A stretch of DNA of 64,000 bases, from contig CAXQGL010000029.1 in NCBI GenBank assembly GCA_964223495.1, positions 1-64,000 of the forward strand. The letters run 5' to 3'. This document shows positions 1-8,521 of the stretch, in pieces. This DNA comes from UBA8752 sp964223495 (GTDB taxonomy: Bacteria > Bacteroidota > Bacteroidia > Flavobacteriales_D > Sanyastnellaceae). The position numbers and the translations under genes are program-made. The notes under the pieces were generated by a model. The model did not search any database, was not told the DNA's origin, and saw only the letters and a list, made by a program, of their open reading frames with translations. Numbering within the stretch: the first letter of the stretch is position 1; each line of letters begins with the position of its first letter.

Positions 1-327
1 GGCCAGGCCGTATCCTTCTGCGGCAGCTTCCTTCATCAGCCATTCGCTCCAATAGGCGGCGGAAAGTTCGAGGTTGAGAAAACCCTTCACGACATTGAAA
101 CCCGTCACCGGACCATGGGCCTTCACCATGGCTTGCCCAAGGGCCTCTCCCGTGGCATCGGGCGCCTGCTTGCTGTGGCGCGCGAGCGGAAAGCAGACCA
201 GCGTCCGGTCACCGGCAAATTCCTTGCGGGTCTTCTGTATGCTGAATTGCCCTGCGGGCAGGTCTACGGCGTAGGCTTCGCTGAACGCGGCAGCGGCAAT
301 GGATTGGAGCTGTGAATCAAGGCGCAT
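1..327 (-). CDS. argS: Arginyl-tRNA synthetase, N-terminal part (runs off window)
   Basis: This is the first 109 codons of a minus-strand gene whose remainder lies before base 1. The ATG is at 325-327. The protein begins MRLDSQLQSIAAAAF and contains the segments FNVVKGFLNLELS and QKTRKEFAGD. These match the N-terminal Add-1 domain of bacterial class Ia arginyl-tRNA synthetases, which recognises the tRNA-Arg D-loop; Bacteroidota ArgS proteins share the FNVVKGFLN motif. The catalytic HIGH-like motif would lie beyond the window edge. It is separated by 2 bases from the stop of the CtlX gene upstream, so the two are probably co-transcribed. Assignment rests on the N-terminal domain only but the match is specific. 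Confidence 0.88.
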   Translation of the reverse strand, partial: MRLDSQLQSIAAAAFSEAYAVDLPAGQFSIQKTRKEFAGDRTLVCFPLARHSKQAPDATGEALGQAMVKAHGPVTGFNVVKGFLNLELSAAYWSEWLMKEAAAEGYGLA

Positions 328-329
328 GG

Positions 330-1289
330 TCAATCGGCTTGTTCGGGCAGGAATACCTCGGCAATCATGCACCGTACCGATCCACCTCCGAGGCGCTCGA
401 TCGTGGGGATGGGGGCATGGACCAATTCGGCGTGCGCCTCAAGCTGCTTTCGTTGCCCTGGAGAAAAAGCGTGGAACGCTGCCGTGGACATGGCAATGAT
501 GCATGCTCCGTATATGTTTTTCAGTTCCAGCACATTGCCCGCAAACCCGTTGACTTGTTCGGGCGTGATGCGCACCACGGTCCTTCCGGTGCGGCCCAGC
601 GCATCCAACACTTGTTGCCTTTCAGCCGGGTCGGGAATGATGTCCGGACACACCACGGCCCAATCCGACCCAATGGCGAGCATGACATTCGTGTGGTAGA
701 TGGGGGACGATGCGTCTCCTGTGGTCTGGTGGGCGGTAAACGACAGCAGGTCGTATCCGAAGGCGGAACAGAAATGGCCGGCGGCCTGATGATCGGTGCG
801 GGGACCAATGGCGGCATAGGCGATTTTTTCCCGTCGATCGAGAATGAGACTGCCAGTACCTTCCAGAAAGACATCGTGGTCTTCGAATTCCGTGAAATCA
901 ACAATGGATTCGAGTTGCACCCCGTAATCCGCCACCAAACTGTACAACAGGGATTCCCTCCGTTCCTTGCGGCGATTCGGCGCAAACATGGGATACAAGC
1001 CGACCCTGCCGTCTCCATGGAAACTGACCCAGTTGTTGGGGAACAGGGCGTCTGGCGTGTCAGCGTCGGCGTCATCCTCATAGACCGCGACCTGCACCCC
1101 GGCTGCTCGCAGCACATTCACGACGCCATCGAATTCGGCCTTTGCCATTTCCACCGCATCGGCCAATCCTCCGTCCTCCTGCTGATAAGCATTGTTGATG
1201 GCCGTCTGCTCGTTCATCCGGAATGCGGCGGGCCGAATCATCATCACCAGATTGGTGGACTGGGGCGCAGGGTGGGTGGGAGACTCCAT
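330..1289 (-). CDS. ctlX: CtlX-type citrulline/arginine hydrolase, amidinotransferase fold
   Basis: The 319-residue cytoplasmic protein belongs to the guanidine-modifying amidinotransferase superfamily. It starts with the CtlX-type signature TNLVMMIRPAAF and NEQTAINNAYQQ, which is typical of proteins named citrulline utilization hydrolase. A central DHDVFLEGTGS stretch supplies the acidic substrate-binding loop, and the C-terminal GGGSVRCMIAEVFLP carries the catalytic cysteine about 12 residues from the end. Length is normal for the family. The gene sits between a second amidinotransferase-fold hydrolase (12-base gap) and argS (2-base gap), suggesting an arginine or citrulline theme. The exact substrate cannot be read from sequence; the CtlX name comes from family similarity. 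Confidence 0.85.
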   Translation of the reverse strand: MESPTHPAPQSTNLVMMIRPAAFRMNEQTAINNAYQQEDGGLADAVEMAKAEFDGVVNVLRAAGVQVAVYEDDADADTPDALFPNNWVSFHGDGRVGLYPMFAPNRRKERRESLLYSLVADYGVQLESIVDFTEFEDHDVFLEGTGSLILDRREKIAYAAIGPRTDHQAAGHFCSAFGYDLLSFTAHQTTGDASSPIYHTNVMLAIGSDWAVVCPDIIPDPAERQQVLDALGRTGRTVVRITPEQVNGFAGNVLELKNIYGACIIAMSTAAFHAFSPGQRKQLEAHAELVHAPIPTIERLGGGSVRCMIAEVFLPEQAD

Positions 1290-1301
1290 GGAAAATGAGA
1301 A

Positions 1302-2216
1302 TCAGACTTTCCGCAACAAGGGCAGGGTCGTACAACGGAACAGTCCACCCATGCGTCCCACCTTGTCGTATGGGCAGGGCATGAGCCGGTAGCCAAGCCC
1401 TTCAAGCTCGATGCCCAATCGACTGAATTTGGGGTCGATGAGCAGGGTTTCCGGGTCGATATGCAGCAGGTTGGACTGTAGCAATGCAGCCTCATCCAAT
1501 GTGATTTCAACAACTTTTGAATGTTTGGAAATCAATGACATGAGTTGACTTTCCTCAACGAATGCTTCGGGGCAAAGGATGGCCTCTCCGCCCCCGAGGG
1601 GCATGTACGCGCAATCGAGGTGGAGGGCGCTTCGCAGCGGGTCGTGGTCGTCCTTGTGCAGCTCGACGCCCAGGACCTCCCGTTCGGGAAAACGGGACTG
1701 TAGGAAATCGACGGCATTGGGCAGCGTTCTGGCCACTTGGAGCCCGATCCAATCCCGCTTTCGTGTCACACCGACGATCAGTGCGTCGTCCAGGACGACC
1801 ACATCTCCTCCTTCCATTTGGACACCCTCGGGGAGTTGAACCTTGTCGTGGCCATCCAAGAGGGGGGCAATGCCGTCCCATTCGCGGCTGCGCCGGTCGA
1901 TGGTCCGGGATCGGATGAAGGTGTGGTCGATGACCATACCGATGTCCCGGGTGAAGATCTGCTCCACATTCGGGAGGTTGAAGGGGCGCAGCACTTCGAC
2001 TCCCGTGGATTCCAGAAGCGCTGAAAGGGCATCCAGTTGTCGCTTGACCTCATCGTGTGCGGGGTAGGTACCCTGCAACAGGTGCTGACGGGAAATGGGG
2101 TCAATGGCGGTCTCTGCCGTGGGTGGATCTCCGACCTCGAGTCCGTGTCCGATCACCACCCGTTGCAGTGGCGCCCATTCGTTGGGGATGTTCAGCTCCA
2201 TGGAACCCGGGCTCAT
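1302..2216 (-). CDS. DDAH/arginine-deiminase-related amidinotransferase-family hydrolase
   Basis: The 304-residue protein has the features of the dimethylarginine dimethylaminohydrolase/arginine deiminase fold: FTRDIGMVID near residue 90, an EGGD motif (acid ligand of the guanidinium group), a HLDC block with the catalytic histidine, and GGLFRCTTLPL near the end with the nucleophilic cysteine. All expected catalytic residues appear present, so it should be an active C-N hydrolase on a guanidino or amidino compound. The ATG at 2216 overlaps the stop of the preceding lipoprotein gene in an ATGA, suggesting translational coupling; an internal ATG at 2201 (MELNIPNEW) is the alternative start and is closer to the usual family N-terminus. 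Substrate is not determined. Confidence 0.82.
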   Translation of the reverse strand: MSPGSMELNIPNEWAPLQRVVIGHGLEVGDPPTAETAIDPISRQHLLQGTYPAHDEVKRQLDALSALLESTGVEVLRPFNLPNVEQIFTRDIGMVIDHTFIRSRTIDRRSREWDGIAPLLDGHDKVQLPEGVQMEGGDVVVLDDALIVGVTRKRDWIGLQVARTLPNAVDFLQSRFPEREVLGVELHKDDHDPLRSALHLDCAYMPLGGGEAILCPEAFVEESQLMSLISKHSKVVEITLDEAALLQSNLLHIDPETLLIDPKFSRLGIELEGLGYRLMPCPYDKVGRMGGLFRCTTLPLLRKV

Positions 2217-3058
2217 CTGCCGCTGACCTTCGGACGTTCGGGCAGCACGCCGTACATCTCACAATGTGCCTCGACTGCAGCCACTGCAGTGGAATCCATG
2301 ACGGCAGCGGCTTCGGGAACGGTCTGCCATCCGTCGTTCATCCAGCGTATTCCACCAAGGCGGATGGAATCCGGATTTGCCGCACGTACCGCATAGAGCC
2401 AGCGGTCGGCTTCTGCCGTGATGTGCCGCCTCAGCACCGTATCTCCGGCGGCGTCGACATACGTGGTGTCGCGATAGACCACAGTGGCTCCGGGATAGCG
2501 CTGGCCCAGTGTGCGACCGAAATTCTTGTAGTTTCCCGTCCACCGCTTCTGGAAGACCATGTGGTGGCGCAGTCGGATTTCAGCCACACAGACATCGTAA
2601 ACCTCGCCTTTTTCGAAAGGTGATGCATACAGCAGAGTCCAGTGGTCGAAGCGCGTGGTCACCCCGATGCTGTCCCACTGGTGCCACATCCTGACGTAGA
2701 GGTCCAGGGTGGAGTCGGTAGGGAAGGTCTCCGGGATATAGTAATTCTCGAAATGAGTCCTGTATTCCGCCTCATTGTTCGAGCGCATGAATCCGAACAG
2801 GTCTTCCTTGAAATCGGCGTAATCCTCGGCATTGAGGTAAACCTCCGCAGTGTCGGGAAAATGCACGACCGTCGGGGTCGACATGTATTCGGGATGCATG
2901 AAGTCCTGGTAGTCTCCAGCAACGGCTTCGGATGTACCGTAGGCCCCTTGACCTGTTCCGCCACAGGAGATGAGGCCGGCTGCAAAGACAGAGAACATGC
3001 CCACCAGAAGGGCGTTGCTGCCACGCGATTTCAAGGTGCACAAACGGCGCTGGAACAT
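2213..3058 (-). CDS. Predicted lipoprotein of unknown function
   Basis: The frame is open much further upstream (to 3244) but that part overlaps the next gene. The start at 3058 gives a clean lipoprotein signal: MFQRRLCTLKS, a hydrophobic stretch, then the lipobox LISC followed by GG. The mature protein (about 250 residues) has no domain I recognise; it is rich in aromatic residues and Asp, and contains a segment on horse-shoe-like repeats of Tyr and Trp (YYIPETFPTD, LYVRMWHQWDS) that suggests a compact globular fold in the periplasm or outer membrane. It is 38 bases downstream of the Lon-domain gene and overlaps the following hydrolase by 4 bases, so it is part of the same minus-strand operon. 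No function is proposed. Confidence 0.6.
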   Translation of the reverse strand: MFQRRLCTLKSRGSNALLVGMFSVFAAGLISCGGTGQGAYGTSEAVAGDYQDFMHPEYMSTPTVVHFPDTAEVYLNAEDYADFKEDLFGFMRSNNEAEYRTHFENYYIPETFPTDSTLDLYVRMWHQWDSIGVTTRFDHWTLLYASPFEKGEVYDVCVAEIRLRHHMVFQKRWTGNYKNFGRTLGQRYPGATVVYRDTTYVDAAGDTVLRRHITAEADRWLYAVRAANPDSIRLGGIRWMNDGWQTVPEAAAVMDSTAVAAVEAHCEMYGVLPERPKVSGR

Positions 3059-3096
3059 GGCCGCTAAGATAGTCCTGCGGCCCTGCGGCATGGGCA

Positions 3097-3720
3097 TCAA
3101 TTGGGAAAGAACCCCCCCTTGATGTGCACTTCTTGCTGGAGGACAAGGATGGTCCACCTCAGCACGCTGTCGAGGAAGGCGGCCCGATCGGAACCTCTCG
3201 CGGTCAGCAGCCGATGCTTGTGTGCCGGAGGAAGGCCAAGCCAACCGGTCAGGTCCTCGATGGTACCATGGGGCAGGGCGTCCACATCGACGTCCTTTTC
3301 CTTGAGCAAATCCTTGATGTCCGAGATCCTCGCCGTGTGGTGATCGGTCAACGGTTCCGCAAGATCCATGCGCCGCTCGACCACATCGCCACCTGGATAA
3401 GGCTTCGGCTCGAATACCGAAAGGAACCGCCTGGTCTCAAAATGCCCGACACACTCCACGATGATGTCCTTGCGACCACCGGGGTGGACCTTCTTGACCT
3501 CCACCAGCCTGGCGAGGGTGCCCGTGGAGGCGGTGACGTCGTCATAGTGGAATGGAATACCGAAACGGTTCTCCTCTTCCTTGCCGGTGGCCAATGCTGT
3601 TTCGAGTTCTCCCACAAGTTGCCTGTAGCGGGGTTCGAAGATGTGCAGGCCCGTTTTTTCTCCCGGGAAGAGAAAGACTCCCAAAGGGAAAAGGGGCAGG
3701 GTGAAGGACCGCTCGGACAT
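3097..3720 (-). CDS. LON peptidase substrate-binding domain protein
   Basis: The 207-residue protein opens with LPLFPLGVFLFPGEKTGLHI and then FEPRYRQLVGE. This is the characteristic start of the Lon N-terminal substrate-binding (PUA-like) domain. There is no AAA+ or Ser-Lys protease domain; stand-alone proteins of this type are common in Bacteroidota and their role is unknown beyond presumed peptide or protein binding. The second half is helical and Leu-rich, as in the family. It lies 52 bases downstream of the HtrA gene, which is suggestive of a shared protein quality-control operon, though that is inference. Confidence 0.85.
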   Translation of the reverse strand: MSERSFTLPLFPLGVFLFPGEKTGLHIFEPRYRQLVGELETALATGKEEENRFGIPFHYDDVTASTGTLARLVEVKKVHPGGRKDIIVECVGHFETRRFLSVFEPKPYPGGDVVERRMDLAEPLTDHHTARISDIKDLLKEKDVDVDALPHGTIEDLTGWLGLPPAHKHRLLTARGSDRAAFLDSVLRWTILVLQQEVHIKGGFFPN

Positions 3721-3772
3721 CTCTCTTTAATATACGGGAGATTTCGCGGATGGTTTTGCCGTTGGCGGGGGG

Positions 3773-5284
3773 TCACTCCGGGTTGACCCCGAACCAGACG
3801 GATTCTCCCTGACCATCAAGGCCCTCGAGCAAGATGCCGCGTTGCGATGAACGACCAGCTTCCTCGAGGGCCGAAATGAAGGCGTCGACATTCGATACCG
3901 GTGCGTTGTCGATCGCAACCAACCGCATGCCCTCCTTCACCCCTGCATTCAGGAAGGGACCGGGCCCGAGCTCGATGACGATGACCCCTTCCTCGCCGTC
4001 CGGAGCTGGTCCAATCAGGCAGCCGAATACCACCGCACGTTCTTCCCCTTTGGAATGTGCATCTCCGCTCGTGTCCATGGTGCCGAGACCATTCCGTCCA
4101 CCGAGCTCCACGTCCAGCCGCACCGTAGCCCCGTCCCGCCAGATTTCGACCTCGGTCTGCTGTCCCGGCCGATAACGGCTGACCTTTTCGAGCAGGATGG
4201 GCATGGTCGATGTGGGCGTACCCTCCACGGAGAGGATGACATCACCCGGTTGCATGCCGGCCCTTTCAGCTCCGCTGTTCTCGGTTACACCTGCCACGAG
4301 CACACCCGCCACTTCGGGGAGGTCCAATCTGTCGGCAAGCGCCTCGTCAACGGGTCGGATGTTGACGCCCATGTAGGCGCGTTGTACGGAACCGAATTCA
4401 ATGAGGTCCCGTGCAATCTTGTCCGCGAGATTGGACGGTACGGCAAAGGCATAGCCTGCATAGCTTCCTGTCCGCGAGGCGATAGCCGTATTGATGCCGA
4501 TCAGTTTCCCCTCGACATCGACCAATGCACCGCCACTGTTTCCGGGATTGATTGCGGCATCGGTCTGGATGAAGCTCTCGACGGGAAAGAGTGAACGGTC
4601 AAAATCCGGCCTGAGCAATTGAATGTCCCTGGCCTTTGCGGAGACGATACCGGCGGTGACCGTGCTGGTGAGGTCGAAAGGGTTGCCCACGGCCAGCACC
4701 CAATCCCCGACCTGCACGGCGTCGCTGTCCCCCCATTCCATGCTGCTCAGAGCACGGGCATCCACCTTGAGCACGGCAATGTCCGTGGTCGGGTCTGATC
4801 CGACGAGGGTTGCCGCGATGGAGCGGTTGTCATTGAATCCGACTTCAATGACATCGGCGCCGTCCACCACATGGTGGTTCGTCACGATGTAACCATCGTC
4901 GCTGAGCACGACTCCGCTGCCCGATCCCTGCTGTATGGTCGCGCCCTGTTGGTCGGGTTGGAAGTAGCCTGACCATCCGAACCAACCGCCCGAAGGCGCC
5001 ACGCGTTGTGCTGTGCGGACATGGACAACGGCGTCCAACGCTTCATTCGCCGCCATCCGGAAACTCGTGGGGGGTCCGGAAGCTGCCGAGGTGCTCCCGG
5101 CAACATCATGTTCAGCGACATGGGGCAAGGAGGTCCTTGAGGTGCCCTTCAGAATTGCTGGCGTGAAGGCCACTTCTCCGGAGACATGCTCCTTCTGATG
5201 CGAGAGGACCAGCCAAGCGGTCAAACCGCCCATTGCGGCAGAAATGAAAATCGAAGCGAGGGTGGGGACGAATTGCTGCTTCAT
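3773..5284 (-). CDS. HtrA/Deg-family periplasmic serine protease with two PDZ domains
   Basis: The start at 5284 (MKQQFVPTLAS) was chosen because it places a single membrane-spanning signal anchor at residues 8-30; an in-frame ATG 33 bases upstream is less likely. The trypsin-like domain carries the full triad: His in IVTNHHVVDG (about residue 138), Asp in TTDIAVLKV (about 165) and Ser in NPGNSGGAL (about 249). Two PDZ domains follow: the first near GVLVAGVTENSGAERAGM and GDVILSVEG, and a weaker second one near LNAGVKEGMRLVAIDN. Such proteases degrade or chaperone misfolded envelope proteins. Length (503 residues) is typical of Bacteroidota DegQ-like proteins. Confidence 0.93.
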   Translation of the reverse strand: MKQQFVPTLASIFISAAMGGLTAWLVLSHQKEHVSGEVAFTPAILKGTSRTSLPHVAEHDVAGSTSAASGPPTSFRMAANEALDAVVHVRTAQRVAPSGGWFGWSGYFQPDQQGATIQQGSGSGVVLSDDGYIVTNHHVVDGADVIEVGFNDNRSIAATLVGSDPTTDIAVLKVDARALSSMEWGDSDAVQVGDWVLAVGNPFDLTSTVTAGIVSAKARDIQLLRPDFDRSLFPVESFIQTDAAINPGNSGGALVDVEGKLIGINTAIASRTGSYAGYAFAVPSNLADKIARDLIEFGSVQRAYMGVNIRPVDEALADRLDLPEVAGVLVAGVTENSGAERAGMQPGDVILSVEGTPTSTMPILLEKVSRYRPGQQTEVEIWRDGATVRLDVELGGRNGLGTMDTSGDAHSKGEERAVVFGCLIGPAPDGEEGVIVIELGPGPFLNAGVKEGMRLVAIDNAPVSNVDAFISALEEAGRSSQRGILLEGLDGQGESVWFGVNPE

Positions 5285-5377
5285 TCGGAATCCATGATTG
5301 TGTTTCCGAAATAACAATCCGCAGGCGCCCTTCGTGCCCCGGACATTCTTAAGAAATCCTACGCGCCGGGAAAGGGC

Positions 5378-5785
5378 TCAATGCGGAAGCTTGCGCAGGA
5401 ACACGCCGTACAGGATGGTACCGAGAAGGGCCCCGAGGATCGCGACCAACACCGGAGTGTATCCTGCTCCCAAGGCAATGAACAAGGGACCCGGGCAGGC
5501 ACCGGTGAGGGCCCATCCCATACCGAACAGGGTTCCCCCGAAGAGATAGCGTTTCCAGCCGGCTTCATATCGATGGATGTCCAGCGGTTTCCCCCCGAAT
5601 GCGCGCCATTTCCTGGCCCTTGCAAGGAGGTTGAAGGCAATGCCCAGCCCCATGGCGGATCCGATGATGCCATACATGTGAAAAGAGTCGAAAAGGAACA
5701 TCTCTTGGATGCGGAACCAACTGATGACCTCTCCCATCGTGAGGGAGATGCCGAATAGGATGCCGAGGAGGAAAATCAGGGGCAT
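5378..5785 (-). CDS. YeeE/YedE-family half-permease (DUF6691-like)
   Basis: The 135-residue protein has four hydrophobic segments. It contains the conserved cysteine motif GACPGPLFIALGAG, typical of the shorter partner of split YeeE/YedE (TsuA-type) thiosulfate or sulfur-compound permeases. The first helix begins at the N-terminus (MPLIFLLGILFGISL) with no signal peptide. It starts 1 base after the stop of the partner gene, so the two are certainly co-translated and likely form one transporter. Related pairs in other bacteria sit beside sulfur-oxidation genes or rhodaneses; none is adjacent here, so the exact sulfur species is unknown. Confidence 0.83.
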   Translation of the reverse strand: MPLIFLLGILFGISLTMGEVISWFRIQEMFLFDSFHMYGIIGSAMGLGIAFNLLARARKWRAFGGKPLDIHRYEAGWKRYLFGGTLFGMGWALTGACPGPLFIALGAGYTPVLVAILGALLGTILYGVFLRKLPH

Positions 5786-5786
5786 G

Positions 5787-6350
5787 TCAGAGCAGTGGAA
5801 TCAGGATGGGAAGCACGATGTGGCTGATGGCCAGTCCACCGAGGAAAAAGCCGACTACGGCAATCAGACTCGGCCATTGCAGTGAGCTCAATCCGCTGAT
5901 GGCGTGACCGCTGGTACAACCATTGGCCCAGCGCGTACCGAAACCGATGAAGGCGCCTCCCACGAGCATCATGGCCAAGGCGGAGGGGTTGGACCACATT
6001 TCCTGTCCAAACAGGAATGCGGGGTTGAAGGCAGCTCCGGCATCTTCCACTCCGCGCTCCTTGAGGATCCTGACGGTATCCGCATGGATCTGGACAGGGC
6101 CCGGGGCAAGCATCATGTAACGGGCAAATGCACCTCCGGCCATGGTCCCCGCCACGAAAATGAGATTCCATCGCTGCGATTTCCAATCGAATTGGAAGTA
6201 CTCCGAGACACGACCGGCACCGGCCATGCTGCACATGGTCCGGAGATTGGAGCTGATGCCGAACCTTCTTCCGGCCAACAGCAGGGCAATCAAGACGGCC
6301 GCGATGAGGGGCCCCGTGATGTACCAGGGCCAGGGATTCATGGAGAGCAC
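5787..6350 (-). CDS. YeeE/YedE-family sulfur-compound permease subunit
   Basis: The 187-residue membrane protein carries the signature GCTSGHAISGL near residue 150, including the conserved cysteine implicated in passing thiosulfate through TsuA-type channels, and a second cysteine block (NLRTMCSMAGAG) near residue 38. About five hydrophobic helices are visible. It is the larger half of a split transporter whose other half follows after 1 base. The oxygenase gene upstream ends 8 bases before it, so the operon order is oxygenase, large half, small half. An alternative start is 9 bases in (MNPWPWY). Confidence 0.85.
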   Translation of the reverse strand: MLSMNPWPWYITGPLIAAVLIALLLAGRRFGISSNLRTMCSMAGAGRVSEYFQFDWKSQRWNLIFVAGTMAGGAFARYMMLAPGPVQIHADTVRILKERGVEDAGAAFNPAFLFGQEMWSNPSALAMMLVGGAFIGFGTRWANGCTSGHAISGLSSLQWPSLIAVVGFFLGGLAISHIVLPILIPLL

Positions 6351-6357
6351 GATGGAA

Positions 6358-7260
6358 TTACTTCAATCCGATTTCACGCAAACGGTGGTCGAGAAACTCG
6401 GCAGCAGTCCACTGCGGATAAGCGCTGGAATCTCCCATGATGGGGTCCAAGGGCATTTCCCCGACGGGGTGGAGGAAGAATGGCAAACTGTATCGGGATT
6501 GGTTTCTCTGAGGGCCGGGAGGGAGCACCACGCGATGCGTGGTTGACCGCAGTACACCTCCCGATAGGTTCTGCAACATGTCGCCCACATTCACCGTGAG
6601 GTTCCGGGCATGGGCCCTCACTGGTATCCAATCGCCTTCCTTGTCCAGGACCTCGAGGCCGTCCGCGGAACTGCCTACAAGCAGGGTGATGAGGTTGATG
6701 TCCTCGTGACTGCCTGCCCGCGGAGCATCATCCGGGGCGTCGGGCGCCGGTGGGTAATGCAGGACGCGGAGGATGCTGTTGCCCCCATCCACATGTGCCT
6801 GGAAATAGTCACGATTGAGGTCAAGGGAAATGGCCACGGCTTCGAGCAGACGAGCGGCCAATCCCTCCAAAGTGGCATACAGTGATCGGCCCTCGGACAC
6901 GAATTCCGGGACGTCAGGACATTGGGGCTGGTCATAACGCACTTGGGCGAAATGATAGAATTCCTTCAGGTCCGCCCGGGCATCATCCTTGGCATGTTCC
7001 TGACCAAATGGGGTGTAGCCGAAGTTTCCGCCGACCCCGGAAATGCTCGCAGCCCGTTTCTTGTCCTCGGCAAGAGCGAAGAACCGCTGTGCGGCATCGT
7101 AGGTGGATCCAATCAGCGATTCGTCGAGCCCGTGACCTTCGAGGGTGACGAATCCGTAGGTTTCGAAAGCATCGCGGAGCGCTTGTGGGAAAGAACCCAT
7201 GGCTTCTTGGTCACCATCGAGAAATCCGGAAACATCCAGAACGGGTATGGCCTTGTCCAT
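6358..7260 (-). CDS. 2-oxoglutarate/Fe(II)-dependent oxygenase, isopenicillin-N-synthase family
   Basis: The 300-residue protein starts with IPVLDVSGF and ETYGFVTLEGHG, the DIOX_N signature. The iron-binding facial triad is visible: His and Asp in GSHEDINLITLL, and the distal His in STTHRVVLP. The Arg-x-Ser that binds 2-oxoglutarate is in NQSRYSLPFF. Family members hydroxylate or desaturate small molecules; the substrate cannot be inferred. The bacterial housekeeping-type members are found widely in marine Bacteroidota. A perfect TAAATTTG element lies 5 bases upstream of the start codon (7265-7272 on the complementary strand), which would imply a leaderless transcript if it is a promoter. It sits immediately downstream of a glycosyltransferase gene (22-base gap). 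Confidence 0.88.
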   Translation of the reverse strand: MDKAIPVLDVSGFLDGDQEAMGSFPQALRDAFETYGFVTLEGHGLDESLIGSTYDAAQRFFALAEDKKRAASISGVGGNFGYTPFGQEHAKDDARADLKEFYHFAQVRYDQPQCPDVPEFVSEGRSLYATLEGLAARLLEAVAISLDLNRDYFQAHVDGGNSILRVLHYPPAPDAPDDAPRAGSHEDINLITLLVGSSADGLEVLDKEGDWIPVRAHARNLTVNVGDMLQNLSGGVLRSTTHRVVLPPGPQRNQSRYSLPFFLHPVGEMPLDPIMGDSSAYPQWTAAEFLDHRLREIGLK

Positions 7261-7282
7261 ACATCAAATTTAAGTAGCATCA

Positions 7283-8521
7283 TCACTGTCCTCCCGCTTC
7301 ATTTGCGTGGGATTTCAGCAATGCAACCAAGGTTACGGAAGCGGCGTGCCATGTGAAGTGATGCTTGACCAGTTCAGCTCCTGCATGGCCCATGCTGGTC
7401 AGGGCCTCCTCATTACCTCCCAACCGGTGCAATTCCGCCGCAAATGCAGCGGCATCCGATGCGGTGGCCACCGCGGCTTCCATGAAGGAGCCGAGGGCAG
7501 CCAGTGCCCTGGGCGTCGTGATGCAGGCCCTGCGGAGGGCCATGGCCTCCAGGAGCTTGTTCTGGAGACCGGTATTGACCAGCATGGGAGCCACGAAAAT
7601 TGGAGATGACAGATAGGCTGACCGGATGTCCGCAACGTCTCCGACCACGTCCACCTCATTGGATTGGAGCGCCAGTACGGATGCCGCAGGCTGTGCACCA
7701 CAAATCAGAAGGGACAGGGGTCTGCCGGCAATTCGGGCAAAGGCGGGCGCCACCTCTTGCGCGAGGAACCGTGCAGCGACGATGTTGGGTGCATAACCGA
7801 GGTTGCCGCAAAAGGCGGCATCGTATGATTTGCGTCCATCGAGCTCCGGTGGAGATGAATCAGGACTGAAAAAATCAGTGTCCACCCCGTTCGGCACCAC
7901 GTGGACATGGCTCTTGTCGGGATGCGGCAGCAATTGTCTGTCCTGTTCCGAAATGATGGTGCAGGCGTCGAAATACTGCGGCATGCGATGCTCGTAACGC
8001 AAGAGCCGCCGCCCCTCCTCCTCAAGCAGGGGGCGTTTCCACCATGGCGCAAGCTCGGCCTCCCGCTCCGCACCGGCGTGCAGCGTGTCCATGATGTCCA
8101 GAATATGGGGAACCGCGTCCAGATCCTTGACATATTCCGCCGTCCGGACCATTTGTGCGAACAGCACATCGGGATTGCCAGCCATGATCTGCGAACGGAT
8201 GCGCCTGACCAGCTTCCGCTCCGTGAAAAGCAGCACCTGGAAGGGTCGCCTCGAAAAGAGCGACCATCCCATCCTGAACAGGGCCTTCGTCCAACTCAGC
8301 TGATGCACCGTGACCTGTTCACACCTCGATTTCAATGTCACCATCTCATCCGGCGAAATCTTCCGGAAAGACAGGCAGTGCAAGTCGATTTCGAAGTGTT
8401 CATTGAGCACCCCGAGTTGGTGATAGATGCGCAGCCGGTCGCCCTTGTTCAAAGGCAACGGAAACCTCGGTGTCAGAACCGCCAATTTCAACCTCGGGGA
8501 CTCAGAGGACATGTTTGCCAT
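7283..8521 (-). CDS. Glycosyltransferase, GT4-type (Stp1/TIGR03087-like)
   Basis: The start at 8521 (MANMSSESPRLKLAVLTP) was chosen over an upstream in-frame ATG at 8620 because the latter lies far inside the preceding gene; 8512 is also possible. The N-terminal Rossmann domain contains RFPLPLNKGDRLRIYHQL, the nucleotide-sugar transferase opening seen in the TIGR03087 group. The C-terminal domain has VPNGVDTDFF, then GNLGYAPN, and the acidic-region equivalent with APMLVNTGLQNKLLEAMAL, which fits the GT4 EX7E region. It probably adds a sugar to a surface polysaccharide or lipid. It overlaps the end of another glycosyltransferase gene by about 20 bases, so the two act in one pathway. Confidence 0.87.
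   Translation of the reverse strand: MANMSSESPRLKLAVLTPRFPLPLNKGDRLRIYHQLGVLNEHFEIDLHCLSFRKISPDEMVTLKSRCEQVTVHQLSWTKALFRMGWSLFSRRPFQVLLFTERKLVRRIRSQIMAGNPDVLFAQMVRTAEYVKDLDAVPHILDIMDTLHAGAEREAELAPWWKRPLLEEEGRRLLRYEHRMPQYFDACTIISEQDRQLLPHPDKSHVHVVPNGVDTDFFSPDSSPPELDGRKSYDAAFCGNLGYAPNIVAARFLAQEVAPAFARIAGRPLSLLICGAQPAASVLALQSNEVDVVGDVADIRSAYLSSPIFVAPMLVNTGLQNKLLEAMALRRACITTPRALAALGSFMEAAVATASDAAAFAAELHRLGGNEEALTSMGHAGAELVKHHFTWHAASVTLVALLKSHANEAGGQ

Noticed and set aside
312..1298. Long plus-strand open frame of 328 codons
   Set aside because: It is antisense to the ctlX gene, whose protein carries clear family motifs; the plus-strand translation shows no conserved domain.
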